A DNA stretch of 51,742 bases from Candidatus Gastranaerophilales bacterium (GTDB lineage: Bacteria > Cyanobacteriota > Vampirovibrionia > Gastranaerophilales > Gastranaerophilaceae). Every line of letters starts with the position of its first letter. Position 1 is the stretch's first letter. Where the stretch lies: positions 1 to 51,742 of the forward strand of contig CALUYT010000007.1 of the NCBI GenBank assembly GCA_944325085.1, given 5' to 3'. Below, piece by piece: positions 1-7,390 of this stretch. Made by a program: the position numbers and the translations under genes. A model generated the notes under the pieces. The model searched no databases, had not been told where the DNA came from, and saw only the letters and a program-made list of their open reading frames with translations.

Positions 1-4
1 TTAA

Positions 5-307
5 TTACCAATCTTGAGAAGAATATTTCTTATAAGCATCAACAACCCCCCTGTAAAAAGACGGTATTTGAACAATTTTATGCGTTATATAATATGGATT
101 AGTAAACACCGAAAATAACTCTGCACCAGCAATAGTTGTTGCATTTATAAATTGATTATTATTATTTTCATTTTGCTGATCATCTTCTATTTTTAATCTA
201 AAAGGATTATTACTTTCATAATAATTATAAGTTAAATTATTTATTATTTGAGGGACTTGTACTGTATCAACCCAATTAGGTAAAAGTGATCGGATTAAAA
301 TATTCAT
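5..307 (-). CDS. hypothetical protein, 100 aa
   Basis: I do not recognise this protein. It is a complete small reading frame of 100 residues, ATG to TAA. It is polar, with an Asn/Gln-rich run near residues 46-53, no signal peptide and no membrane segment. No Shine-Dalgarno sequence precedes the ATG. It lies downstream of the fabF terminator on the same strand, so it needs its own promoter, and I see only weak candidates. Codon use (AT-rich third positions) resembles the neighbours, which favours a real gene, but an isolated short frame could also be spurious. Confidence 0.45.
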   Translation of the reverse strand: MNILIRSLLPNWVDTVQVPQIINNLTYNYYESNNPFRLKIEDDQQNENNNNQFINATTIAGAELFSVFTNPYYITHKIVQIPSFYRGVVDAYKKYSSQDW

Positions 308-365
308 ACTATCATTAAAAACAAAACATAATAAATTTTAATCAAATATAAAAAAATATTTACAC

Positions 366-394
366 AAAAAAAGGCTCTATAAATAGAGCCTTTC
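366..394 (-). terminator. rho-independent terminator after fabF
   Basis: An inverted repeat with arms at 370-378 and 385-393 (AAAGGCTCT / AGAGCCTTT) has a six-base loop. Read on the minus strand it is followed by a run of seven T. It lies just past the fabF stop codon and closes the fatty-acid operon. Confidence 0.85.
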
Positions 395-416
395 AAATAT
401 ATAAATATTTAGAACA

Positions 417-1667
417 TTAAACTTCTTTAAATACTAAAGATGCATTTTGTCCGCCAAAACCAAATGAATTAGATAATGCAGCATGAAGTTCAGCTTTAAC
501 AGCCTTATATGGAACATAATTCAAATCTGCAACTTCTTCATCTTGATTATCCAAGTTGATTGTAGGAGGAACAACATTGTCATTAAGAGCTTTAATACAA
601 ACAATTGCTTCAGCAGCACCTGTTGCACCTAACATATGACCATGCATACTTTTTGTTGAAGTTACGTAAAGTCCAGGATTTTGTTTTCTATCGCCAAAAA
701 CTTTAGCAACAGCTTCAGATTCAGCTTTATCACCTAAACCAGTACTTGTACCGTGAGTATTGATATACTGAATATCAGAAGGTTTTAAACCTGCGTCTTT
801 TAATGCAAATTCCATTGAATGAATAGCACCTGCACCATCTGGAGCTGGAGCTACGATATCATAAGCATCACCTGTTTGGCCATAACCTACGATTTCAGCA
901 TAAATTTTAGCGCCACGTTTTTTAGCATGTTCGTATTCTTCAAGAATTAAAACTGCAGCACCTTCTGACATAACAAAACCATCTCTATCCTTATCATAAG
1001 GTCTAGATGCTCTTTGAGGTTCATCATTACGTTTTGACAAAGTTCTAGCAGCTGAGAATGCGCCAACACCAACATCACAAATAGTAGCTTCTGCACCACC
1101 TGCAACCATAATATCGGCATCACCATATTGAATTGAACGGAAAGCATCGCCAATTGAATGGGAACCTGTTGCACAAGCTGAAACTACAACTTTGTTTATT
1201 CCTTTAAATCCATATTTAATAGAAATTCTACCTGATGGCATATTAACAATCATCATAGGAACTGTAAATGGTGAACATTTATTAGGTCCTTTTTCAATAA
1301 TTCTTACGTGATTTTCTTCAAAAGTTCTAAATCCGCCAGCAGCAGAACTTACAATAACACCTACTCTATATGGATCAAGATCTTTAATTTCTTCTATTTT
1401 TGAATCCTTAATTGCCTCGTCTGCAGCAACCATAGCAAATTGGATAAATCTATCCATTTTTTTTGCTTCTTTGCCATCCATATATTCTTCAGGATTAAAA
1501 TCCTTAACTTCGCCGGAAATTTTAACTACATGTTTATCTATATCAATTGATTGAGAAGTTGCAATTCCACTTTTTCCGGCTTTTAAACATTCCCAGAATT
1601 TATCAACACCAACACCAAAAGGTGTAACAGCTCCCAATCCTGTAATAACTACTCTTCTTTTATCCAT
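417..1667 (-). CDS. fabF: beta-ketoacyl-ACP synthase II (KAS II)
   Basis: This is the elongating condensing enzyme of type II fatty-acid synthesis. It joins malonyl-ACP to acyl-ACP in the cytosol. The catalytic triad is visible: Cys165 in VSACATGSH, His305 in NTHGTSTGLGD, and His344 in MHGHMLGATG following Lys339. The C-terminal glycine loop is GFGGQNAS. Length (416 aa) is normal for the family. Three conserved positions differ from the usual form: Gly instead of Pro after GTST, His instead of Thr before GH, and Gln in the last glycine loop. The start ATG is preceded by AGGGGAT. It is the last gene of the leftward fab operon, about 110 nt after acpP, separated by a strong hairpin, and followed by a terminator. 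Confidence 0.97.
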   Translation of the reverse strand: MDKRRVVITGLGAVTPFGVGVDKFWECLKAGKSGIATSQSIDIDKHVVKISGEVKDFNPEEYMDGKEAKKMDRFIQFAMVAADEAIKDSKIEEIKDLDPYRVGVIVSSAAGGFRTFEENHVRIIEKGPNKCSPFTVPMMIVNMPSGRISIKYGFKGINKVVVSACATGSHSIGDAFRSIQYGDADIMVAGGAEATICDVGVGAFSAARTLSKRNDEPQRASRPYDKDRDGFVMSEGAAVLILEEYEHAKKRGAKIYAEIVGYGQTGDAYDIVAPAPDGAGAIHSMEFALKDAGLKPSDIQYINTHGTSTGLGDKAESEAVAKVFGDRKQNPGLYVTSTKSMHGHMLGATGAAEAIVCIKALNDNVVPPTINLDNQDEEVADLNYVPYKAVKAELHAALSNSFGFGGQNASLVFKEV

Positions 1668-1695
1668 TTAAGATATCCCCTTTAATAATAAATAA

Positions 1696-1730
1696 TGCGA
1701 GAATGAAATACCCAGTATCTCACTCTCGCA
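1696..1730 (-). promoter_or_regulatory. acpP-fabF intercistronic hairpin
   Basis: A long imperfect inverted repeat (TGCGAGA... ...TCTCGCA outer arms, about 15 paired bases with a few G-T pairs) fills the acpP-fabF gap. No T-run follows on either strand, so it is not a full terminator. It could stabilise the 3' end of the abundant acpP message, serve as a processing site, or dampen read-through into fabF. Confidence 0.55.
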
Positions 1731-1777
1731 AATATAAAATCCAGTTTGAAAAATTCAAAATTCAAATAGTGAGATAA

Positions 1778-2014
1778 TTACTTACCTAATTTGCTGTCAA
1801 TGTAATTAACTGCATCTTGAACTGTTTGAATTTTTTCTGCGTCTTCATCAGGAATTTCGCATTTGAATTCTTCTTCTAAAGCCATAACTAATTCAACTGT
1901 GTCTAAAGAATCAGCACCTAAATCATCTGTAAAACGAGCTTCAGGTGTAACTAATTTTTCGTCAACACTTAATTGATCTACTACAACTTTTTTAACTGTG
2001 TCTAATGTACTCAT
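1778..2014 (-). CDS. acpP: acyl carrier protein
   Basis: This is the 78-residue acidic acyl carrier protein that carries growing fatty acids on 4'-phosphopantetheine. The attachment serine is Ser36 in the signature [11 protein letters not shown], and the protein has the usual four-helix length and acidic composition. The start has a GAGG ribosome site. It has its own near-perfect promoter inside the operon (2064-2092), in keeping with the need for much more carrier protein than enzyme. It is followed by fabF after a strong intercistronic hairpin. Confidence 0.98.
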   Translation of the reverse strand: MSTLDTVKKVVVDQLSVDEKLVTPEARFTDDLGADSLDTVELVMALEEEFKCEIPDEDAEKIQTVQDAVNYIDSKLGK

Positions 2015-2063
2015 CTTCTTTTTCCTCTTTATTAATTTGTATTACTAATACTTTTCTTGCTAT

Positions 2064-2092
2064 ATTATAAACTGTTGAATAAATTTTTGCAA
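2064..2092 (-). promoter_or_regulatory. acpP promoter, TTGCAA-17-TATAAT
   Basis: On the minus strand the -35 is TTGCAA (2087-2092), the spacer is 17 bp and the -10 is a perfect TATAAT (2064-2069). It lies about 50 nt upstream of the acpP start, in the fabG-acpP gap. It would give acpP-fabF expression independent of fabD-fabG. Confidence 0.75.
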
Positions 2093-2137
2093 GATATTTA
2101 CAAATACAGCACTAATTTGTTAAAAATCTTTACTAAC

Positions 2138-2869
2138 TTATATTAGCATACCACCATCAACTTCTAGTGCTTGTCCTGTAACATAATCAGCATCTAATGC
2201 CAAAAATTTAACAGCTTTTGCAATATCTTCAGCTTGACCTAATCTTCTTAATGAAATTGCTTTTAAATATTCATCCATATTTGGCAAATCTTTAGTCATA
2301 TCTGTTTCAATAAAACCAGGGCATACAGCATTAACTCTAATACCGCGAGAACCTAATTCTTTTGCCAAAGATTTAGTAAAACCGATTAAACCTGCTTTTG
2401 CAGCTGAATAATTAGCTTGACCAGGATTACCATATAAACCTACAACAGATGAAGTGTTAATAATTGCACCACTTCTTTGTTTCATCATTAATTTTACTAC
2501 AGGTTTTGATACATAGAATGCACTATTTAAGTTTGTATTAATAACAGCATTCCATTTTTCAGCATCCATTCTGATAAACAAATCGTCACGTGTGATACCT
2601 GCGTTATTTAATAAAACATCAATTCTTCCATATTTTTCAATAATTTTAGCAATAGCTTCATCAACTTCAGCTTGATTTGAAACATCAAATTTATAACTAT
2701 CAGAATTTGAACCTAAAGCTTTCAATTCTTCAACTGTTTTTTCAGCAGCTGCAGAGTTACCGGCATATGTAATAACTACATCACAACCAGCTTTTGCCAA
2801 TTCAATAGCACAAGCTTTACCAATACCTCTTGAACCACCTGTTACTAAAGCTACTTTTTTATCTGTCAT
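2138..2869 (-). CDS. fabG: 3-oxoacyl-ACP reductase
   Basis: This NADPH-dependent short-chain dehydrogenase reduces the 3-keto group after each condensation. The N-terminal nucleotide loop is TGGSRGIG (residues 10-17), followed by NNAGITRD near 88-95. The catalytic residues are Ser141, Tyr154 and Lys158 in SSVVGLYGNPGQANYSAAK. The C-terminal segment TGQALEVDGGM is typical of FabG. Length 243 aa is standard. It has an AAGGAG site and starts 39 nt after the fabD stop codon, so it is co-transcribed with fabD. Confidence 0.97.
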   Translation of the reverse strand: MTDKKVALVTGGSRGIGKACAIELAKAGCDVVITYAGNSAAAEKTVEELKALGSNSDSYKFDVSNQAEVDEAIAKIIEKYGRIDVLLNNAGITRDDLFIRMDAEKWNAVINTNLNSAFYVSKPVVKLMMKQRSGAIINTSSVVGLYGNPGQANYSAAKAGLIGFTKSLAKELGSRGIRVNAVCPGFIETDMTKDLPNMDEYLKAISLRRLGQAEDIAKAVKFLALDADYVTGQALEVDGGMLI

Positions 2870-2908
2870 AATTTTCTCCTTATCTAAATTTCTATATAAT
2901 TTTAATAT

Positions 2909-3856
2909 TTATGCTAAAGCTAATTCTTCTTTTAAAGCTGCAACTGTAGCTTCTAAAGATTCTTTATCATAGATATTATATGTTTTAACTGTAGCATCAA
3001 TTTTTTTGTTTAAACCTGCCAAAACTTTACCAGGTCCAATTTCGATAAATGTATCCACATCTTCAGCAATCATATTTTGAATAGTTTGTGTCCAATGAAC
3101 TGAAGAATAGATTTGACGAGGCATTTTATTCTTAAATTCAGGAGCTAAGAATGTTGCTTGAGCATCAACATTTGTGAATACCGGAGTTTGAGCGTTTTCT
3201 AAATCCAATTCAGCTACAAAATTTGCAAATTCATGACCTGCATTTTCCATAAATTTTGAATGGAAAGCGCCTGAAACAGCCAATGGAACAACTCTTCTTG
3301 CACCAGCAGCTGATAATAACTCACCAGCTTTTGCAACTGCTGCTTCATCACCTGTAATTACAACTTGTGCTGGAGAATTGTAATTTGCAACATCAACATA
3401 ACCAACACTTGATGCTTCTTTCAAAGCCGCTTCAAGACTACCTTCAGGAGCATTCAAAATAGCTGCCATAGCACCGCCTTTTGTTTGTCCCATTAAATCA
3501 GCTCTTTTTTGAATAGCTTTTAAAGTTGTTTCAAGATCCATTACACCTGAAGCGTACATTGCACAATATTCACCTAAACTATGACCTGCAGTGCAATATG
3601 GTGTAATATCAATTTGAGATTTTAAAGCTTCTAAAGCTGCTATTGACATTGTAACAATTGAAGGTTGGGTATTTACTGTTTGTTTTAAATCTTCTTCAGG
3701 ACCTTCAAAACACATTGTTGTAATTTTTTTACCTAAAACTTTATCTGCTGTATCAAAAACATTTTTTGCAGATTCAAAATTTTCATACAAATCTTTTCCC
3801 ATACCTACAGCTTGTGAGCCTTGACCTGGAAAAATAAAAGCAATTTTCTTTGTCAT
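2909..3856 (-). CDS. fabD: malonyl-CoA:ACP transacylase
   Basis: This enzyme moves malonyl groups from CoA to ACP, supplying extender units. The oxyanion-loop motif FPGQGSQ includes Gln11. The nucleophile Ser93 lies in GHSLGEY, Arg118 binds the malonyl carboxylate, and His199 in SGAFHS is the catalytic base. Length 315 aa matches the family. An AGGGAG site lies before the ATG. It is the first gene of a transcription unit with its own promoter, placed directly behind the fabH terminator. Confidence 0.97.
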   Translation of the reverse strand: MTKKIAFIFPGQGSQAVGMGKDLYENFESAKNVFDTADKVLGKKITTMCFEGPEEDLKQTVNTQPSIVTMSIAALEALKSQIDITPYCTAGHSLGEYCAMYASGVMDLETTLKAIQKRADLMGQTKGGAMAAILNAPEGSLEAALKEASSVGYVDVANYNSPAQVVITGDEAAVAKAGELLSAAGARRVVPLAVSGAFHSKFMENAGHEFANFVAELDLENAQTPVFTNVDAQATFLAPEFKNKMPRQIYSSVHWTQTIQNMIAEDVDTFIEIGPGKVLAGLNKKIDATVKTYNIYDKESLEATVAALKEELALA

Positions 3857-3901
3857 ATTTATACTCCCTACTTATTATTTTTTATAATTTTGTTATATTT
3901 G

Positions 3902-3930
3902 ATTATACTACAAACACGCTAATAAAGCAA
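3902..3930 (-). promoter_or_regulatory. fabD promoter, TTGCTT-17-TATAAT
   Basis: Minus-strand -35 TTGCTT (3925-3930), 17-bp spacer, perfect -10 TATAAT (3902-3907), about 45 nt before the fabD ATG. The -35 overlaps the last two bases of the fabH terminator stem, so the new transcription unit begins where the previous one ends. Confidence 0.75.
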
Positions 3931-3957
3931 AAAATAGGCATATGTTGCCTATTTTTT
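3929..3957 (-). terminator. terminator after fabH
   Basis: A 12-bp stem (3929-3940 with 3946-3957, core ATAGGCA/TGCCTAT) with a 5-base loop is flanked by A and T runs on both sides. It lies between the fabH stop and the fabD promoter, and splits the fab locus into two transcription units. The A/T symmetry means it could work in both directions. Confidence 0.8.
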
Positions 3958-3982
3958 ACAAAATTTATATTTTACAAAAATA

Positions 3983-4993
3983 CTAACAAATACCTTCACG
4001 AAGTCTTACAACTGCAGCACCCCATGTCATACCTGCACCAAATCCGCATAAAATAGCTGTTGAACCTAATTTAATTTTACCTTTTTCAACACCTTCTACC
4101 AATGCTATTGGAATAGATGCAGCTGAAGTATTTCCATAATATTTAATATTTGAAATAACTTTTTCATCAGAATATTCAAGTCTTTGTTGTAAAGCTTCTA
4201 CAATTCTTTGATTAGCTTGATGAGGTATTAAATAATCAATATCATCTGCAGTCATACCGGCATCTTCAATTGCCATATCAACATATTTTGGTAATGTGCT
4301 TACAACAAACTTGTAAACATCTCTACCTGCCATATGAATTTTAGAATCAACTTCATCACATGGTTCAACTAACGGACAATTCTTACCAGGCATATTCATG
4401 TAAATATACTGACCAATTTCACCATCTGCTTTGATATTTAAAGATAAAATATCATCAACTCCATCTTCAGCTTCAGTAACAACCATAGCACCTGCACCGT
4501 CACCAAATAAAATTGAAGTTCCTCTATCTTCCCAATCAACCAAGCGAGAATTGTTATCAGCAGCAACAATCAAAATAGTCTTATATAAACCAGATCCTAT
4601 TAAACCTCTTGCTACTTGTAAAGCATATATTAAACCAGTACAAGCTGCTGTTAAATCAAAAGAAGGTACATAATTTGGAATACCTAATTTATATTGAATA
4701 TCACAAGCTAAAGCCGGATATAATTGAGGTGGAGCAGATGCTGCAGCAATAACACAATCAATATCTTCAGCTTTAAATCCTGATTTTTCTATTGCTTTTC
4801 TTGAAGCCTCTACGCCTAAATCTATAGCACTTTCATTACCTGAAACAACTCGTCTTTCTTTTATACCAGTACGTGTATAAATCCATTCATCAGAAGTTTC
4901 ATATAATTTTGTTAAATCATCATTTGTTATAATTGTTTCTGGAACACTATATCCAACACCGGCAATTCTAAGTGGTTTTACATTTTTTGTCAT
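3983..4993 (-). CDS. fabH: beta-ketoacyl-ACP synthase III (KAS III)
   Basis: This enzyme initiates fatty-acid synthesis by condensing an acyl-CoA primer (usually acetyl-CoA) with malonyl-ACP. The Cys-His-Asn triad is visible: Cys118 in LTAACTGLIY, His258 in LIPHQANQRI and Asn288 in YYGNTSAASIP. The N-terminal DEWIYTRTGIKERR block is also typical. Length 336 aa is normal. An AGGA site precedes the ATG. It begins 10 nt after the plsX stop, so the two are co-transcribed, and it ends at a strong terminator. Confidence 0.97.
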   Translation of the reverse strand: MTKNVKPLRIAGVGYSVPETIITNDDLTKLYETSDEWIYTRTGIKERRVVSGNESAIDLGVEASRKAIEKSGFKAEDIDCVIAAASAPPQLYPALACDIQYKLGIPNYVPSFDLTAACTGLIYALQVARGLIGSGLYKTILIVAADNNSRLVDWEDRGTSILFGDGAGAMVVTEAEDGVDDILSLNIKADGEIGQYIYMNMPGKNCPLVEPCDEVDSKIHMAGRDVYKFVVSTLPKYVDMAIEDAGMTADDIDYLIPHQANQRIVEALQQRLEYSDEKVISNIKYYGNTSAASIPIALVEGVEKGKIKLGSTAILCGFGAGMTWGAAVVRLREGIC

Positions 4994-5003
4994 AATAATT
5001 TTC

Positions 5004-6068
5004 CTATCTATTTATATTTTCTGCTATTTTAGAATTGATATCTTTGTTAAGTACTCTGACAGCAGCTCTTACGGCATTTTTCATAGCATAAGATGAACTA
5101 CGTCCATGAGCAATAACTGAAATACCTTTTACTCCTAATAATAACATACCACCAAAAACTTCCCAATTAATTTTTTTAAGAATTCTTCTTAAAAATGGTT
5201 TTGCCATCAAACCGATTATACAACCCAAAATATCTGATTTAAATTCACTTGAAATCATTTTCAATAACATAGATGCTGTACCTTCGGTAACTTTTAATGC
5301 AACATTACCGGCAAAGCCATCACACACAACAACATCACATTTATTTATGAAAAGTTCTTTACCTTCTATATTTCCTACAAAATTTATAATACCTTGTTCA
5401 TGCATTTCTTTTAATATTGGATAAGTTTCTTTAACTAAAGCATTACCTTTACCTTCTTCTTCTCCAATACTTAAAATACCAACTTTAGGACTTTCAATAC
5501 CTACTATATGTTTTGAATAAGCAACACCCATTTCAGCAAATTGAGCAAGCATTTCCGGAGTACAATCACTATTTGCACCACCATCAATTAACACAACAGG
5601 TTCTTTCATTGTAGGTATAGTAACAGCAATCGCAGGTCTTGTTACTCCGTGAATTCTTCCTAACCCAAATAAACTAGCAGCCATAGCAGCTCCTGTTGAA
5701 CCTGCTGATACTACCGCTTCACAACGACCTTCAGCAACAGCTCTAACAGATGCTACAATTGATGAATCTTTCTTTTTACGAATTGACTGACCAACAGCCT
5801 CGCCCATACCAATAACTTCTGAAGCATGTGTAATAGTATAATCAATTTTATCCAAATCGATTTTAATTTTTCTTTTATGCCCTTTAGTACCGCAATCTGA
5901 AAGGATAAAACCTCTATCTCTGATTTTATCAAGTTCTGCTTTTATTTCATCTTCTCTGCCAACAAGTTCTAGACCAACACCATATTCTTGTGCTGCCCAT
6001 AATGAACCTTCAACAATTGCTTGCGGAGCATAATCACCGCCCATTGCGTCTATTGCTATTCTTGACAT
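5004..6068 (-). CDS. plsX: phosphate acyltransferase PlsX
   Basis: PlsX converts acyl-ACP to acyl-phosphate, the first committed step of phospholipid synthesis in the PlsX/PlsY route. The N-terminal signature IAIDAMGGDYAP is diagnostic, as are VSAGSTGAAMAAS near residue 120 and VVCDGFAGNVALK near 245. Length 354 aa is slightly above the usual 330-345. A GGAGAG site precedes the ATG. It sits between rpmF and fabH, the conserved rpmF-plsX-fabH arrangement that couples lipid synthesis to ribosome production. Confidence 0.97.
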   Translation of the reverse strand: MSRIAIDAMGGDYAPQAIVEGSLWAAQEYGVGLELVGREDEIKAELDKIRDRGFILSDCGTKGHKRKIKIDLDKIDYTITHASEVIGMGEAVGQSIRKKKDSSIVASVRAVAEGRCEAVVSAGSTGAAMAASLFGLGRIHGVTRPAIAVTIPTMKEPVVLIDGGANSDCTPEMLAQFAEMGVAYSKHIVGIESPKVGILSIGEEEGKGNALVKETYPILKEMHEQGIINFVGNIEGKELFINKCDVVVCDGFAGNVALKVTEGTASMLLKMISSEFKSDILGCIIGLMAKPFLRRILKKINWEVFGGMLLLGVKGISVIAHGRSSSYAMKNAVRAAVRVLNKDINSKIAENINR

Positions 6069-6142
6069 ATCCTTCTCTCTCCAAAGCTTGGTATAGAAAT
6101 CAGAAGCGGCAATTTTTATTGTCGCCTCTGATTATCTTTTAA

Positions 6143-6466
6143 TTATTCTTCTGTTTTTTCTTCTTTAGTTTCTTCAGCTTTAACTTCTTCAGTTTTTGCT
6201 TCTTCTACTTTTGCTTCTTCAGCTTTTGGTGCAGCTTTTTTAGTTGATTTTTTTGCTGCTTTTTTTGCTGGAGCTGCAGCTGCTGCTGCTTTGTCAGCTA
6301 ATTTTACAGGTTGGCCTTTGTAAGTGCCACATGCTGTACATACTGTATGTGTTAAAACTGTTTCGCCACAGTTAGGACATTTTGTTGTTTCAGGTTTTGT
6401 AGCTTTCCAATTTGATCTTCTGCTACCTTGAGCTGAATGTCCTGTTCTTTTCTTAGGTACTGCCAT
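6143..6466 (-). CDS. rpmF: 50S ribosomal protein L32 with a long C-terminal tail
   Basis: The first 60 or so residues are a normal bL32: MAVPKKRTGHSAQGSRR at the start and a four-cysteine zinc site (CPNC ... CTAC, residues about 31-48). Usual L32 proteins end near residue 57-60. Here about 47 extra residues follow: an Ala/Lys-rich stretch (about 60-80), then a Glu/Lys/Ala repeat built on EEAKxEE/EEVKAEE units to the end (about 81-107). The tail is low-complexity, highly charged and probably disordered. An AAAGGA site precedes the ATG. It lies between yceD and plsX, the standard neighbourhood. The role of the tail is unknown. Confidence 0.95.
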   Translation of the reverse strand: MAVPKKRTGHSAQGSRRSNWKATKPETTKCPNCGETVLTHTVCTACGTYKGQPVKLADKAAAAAAPAKKAAKKSTKKAAPKAEEAKVEEAKTEEVKAEETKEEKTEE

Positions 6467-6496
6467 TTTGTTCTTTCCTTTTTTATTTTCTACTAA

Positions 6497-6997
6497 CTAA
6501 TCTTTTGGGTTAATTTGGATATTTTTAAAGACTTCCAGTCTTGGATCAGGAATATTTTCTTCTGACAAAAAATTCCTTCCTTTACAATTAATACCACAAA
6601 CTTTTTTATTTGGAAGATTTAATATTACAGATTGATACAATAAGTCATAAATATCAATTTCTTTTACTCCATTTAAATCTGTTACAAATTGACCTTCTTT
6701 CAGTTCAAACTCTTGTCCGGATTCGTCATAATCCCCTAACAATGAACCTTTTGAATACATTTCGTCAATATCAAAATCTAAATCGTAATTAAATTTTTCC
6801 AAACATAAGTCACATTCTAATGTAACAGTTCCTTTTATATTCCCTGTTATTTCTATAAATTCTCCAAGTGACTTTGCACAAAGTTCGGCATGTATAGGCG
6901 TAACACAATCTATACCTTCAATTTTTTCATCAAAAGTACAATAAAGTGTTTTATTTTCGGCTTTTTCTAAATCTTCGAGTAATAATATTTTTTCCAT
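6497..6997 (-). CDS. yceD: YceD/DUF177 family protein
   Basis: This belongs to the YceD (DUF177) family, almost always encoded just before rpmF and linked to 23S rRNA accumulation or processing in some species. The family core is visible: TLECDLCLEKFNYDLDF (a CxxC pair), an acidic mid-section ending in IDIYDLLYQSVILNLPNKKVC, then a second Cys pair (C-GIN-C) and DPRLEVFKN at the end. I place the start at the ATG at 6997 (166 aa). A longer frame starting at 7027 would overlap the upstream gene by 29 nt. With the chosen start there is one base between the upstream stop and this ATG, so translation is probably coupled. No strong ribosome site is seen. Confidence 0.88.
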   Translation of the reverse strand: MEKILLLEDLEKAENKTLYCTFDEKIEGIDCVTPIHAELCAKSLGEFIEITGNIKGTVTLECDLCLEKFNYDLDFDIDEMYSKGSLLGDYDESGQEFELKEGQFVTDLNGVKEIDIYDLLYQSVILNLPNKKVCGINCKGRNFLSEENIPDPRLEVFKNIQINPKD

Positions 6998-6998
6998 T

Positions 6999-7262
6999 TT
7001 ATACAAATTGTTCTTCTTGGATAGCAACAGCAGCTATTTGATTTGACAAGAAACAAACTTTCTTTAATGGTCCATCTGTATCTTTTTCAATCAATGTAGC
7101 ATTAGAAGCTTGCATTTTTTCAACTAATTCTTGATATAAAGCTTGAGCTTCTTTTACATATAATACCAAAGGTGCTGTAGAACCTTTAATAAATACAAGA
7201 ACTGCATAACGTTTTTTGATATTTTGAGCGTTCATTCCTTGCGGATTAAATTGCTGTGCCAT
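6999..7262 (-). CDS. small conserved-looking protein, 87 aa
   Basis: I do not recognise a family. The start is the ATG at 7262, preceded by AAGGAGA at good spacing; a longer frame from 7307 lacks this site. The polar N-terminus (AQQFNPQGMNAQNIKKR) is followed by a region that reads as strand-strand-helix-strand-strand: KRYAVLVFIKG, APLVLYV, a helix around KEAQALYQELVEKMQ, then KKVCFLSNQIAAVAI. It is the first gene of the yceD-rpmF-plsX-fabH unit, one base from yceD, so a role linked to ribosome or lipid synthesis is possible but only by context. Confidence 0.75.
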   Translation of the reverse strand: MAQQFNPQGMNAQNIKKRYAVLVFIKGSTAPLVLYVKEAQALYQELVEKMQASNATLIEKDTDGPLKKVCFLSNQIAAVAIQEEQFV

Positions 7263-7340
7263 ATTTTTCTCCTTTTCTTGTAAATGTATTTTACTATAAA
7301 AATGCAAATTTTAAAAGAGCTTATATATTTTTTAGGTAGC

Positions 7341-7369
7341 TTGACTTAAATTCTCAGTGTTTGTACAAT
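7341..7369 (+). promoter_or_regulatory. thiE promoter, TTGACT-17-TACAAT
   Basis: The -35 TTGACT (7341-7346), a 17-bp spacer and the -10 TACAAT (7364-7369) lie 21 nt before the thiE ATG. The transcript leader would be only about 14 nt, too short for a TPP riboswitch. Confidence 0.75.
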
Positions 7370-7390
7370 ATAGGCAACGGAGTTTGGTTT

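Noticed and set aside
6998-7027. Upstream start for yceD at 7027
   Set aside because: It would overlap the preceding gene by 29 nt and adds residues not seen in the family. ATG 6997 gives a 1-nt gap.
7263-7307. Longer start for the 87-aa gene at 7307
   Set aside because: No ribosome site at 7307; AAGGAGA lies just before ATG 7262.
7361-7390. TTG start for thiE ten codons upstream of ATG 7391
   Set aside because: It lies on top of the -10 box TACAAT, so it would not be transcribed. The ATG at 7391 has GGAG upstream.
7340-7390. TPP riboswitch before thiE
   Set aside because: The predicted leader is about 14 nt, and no TPP aptamer core is present.
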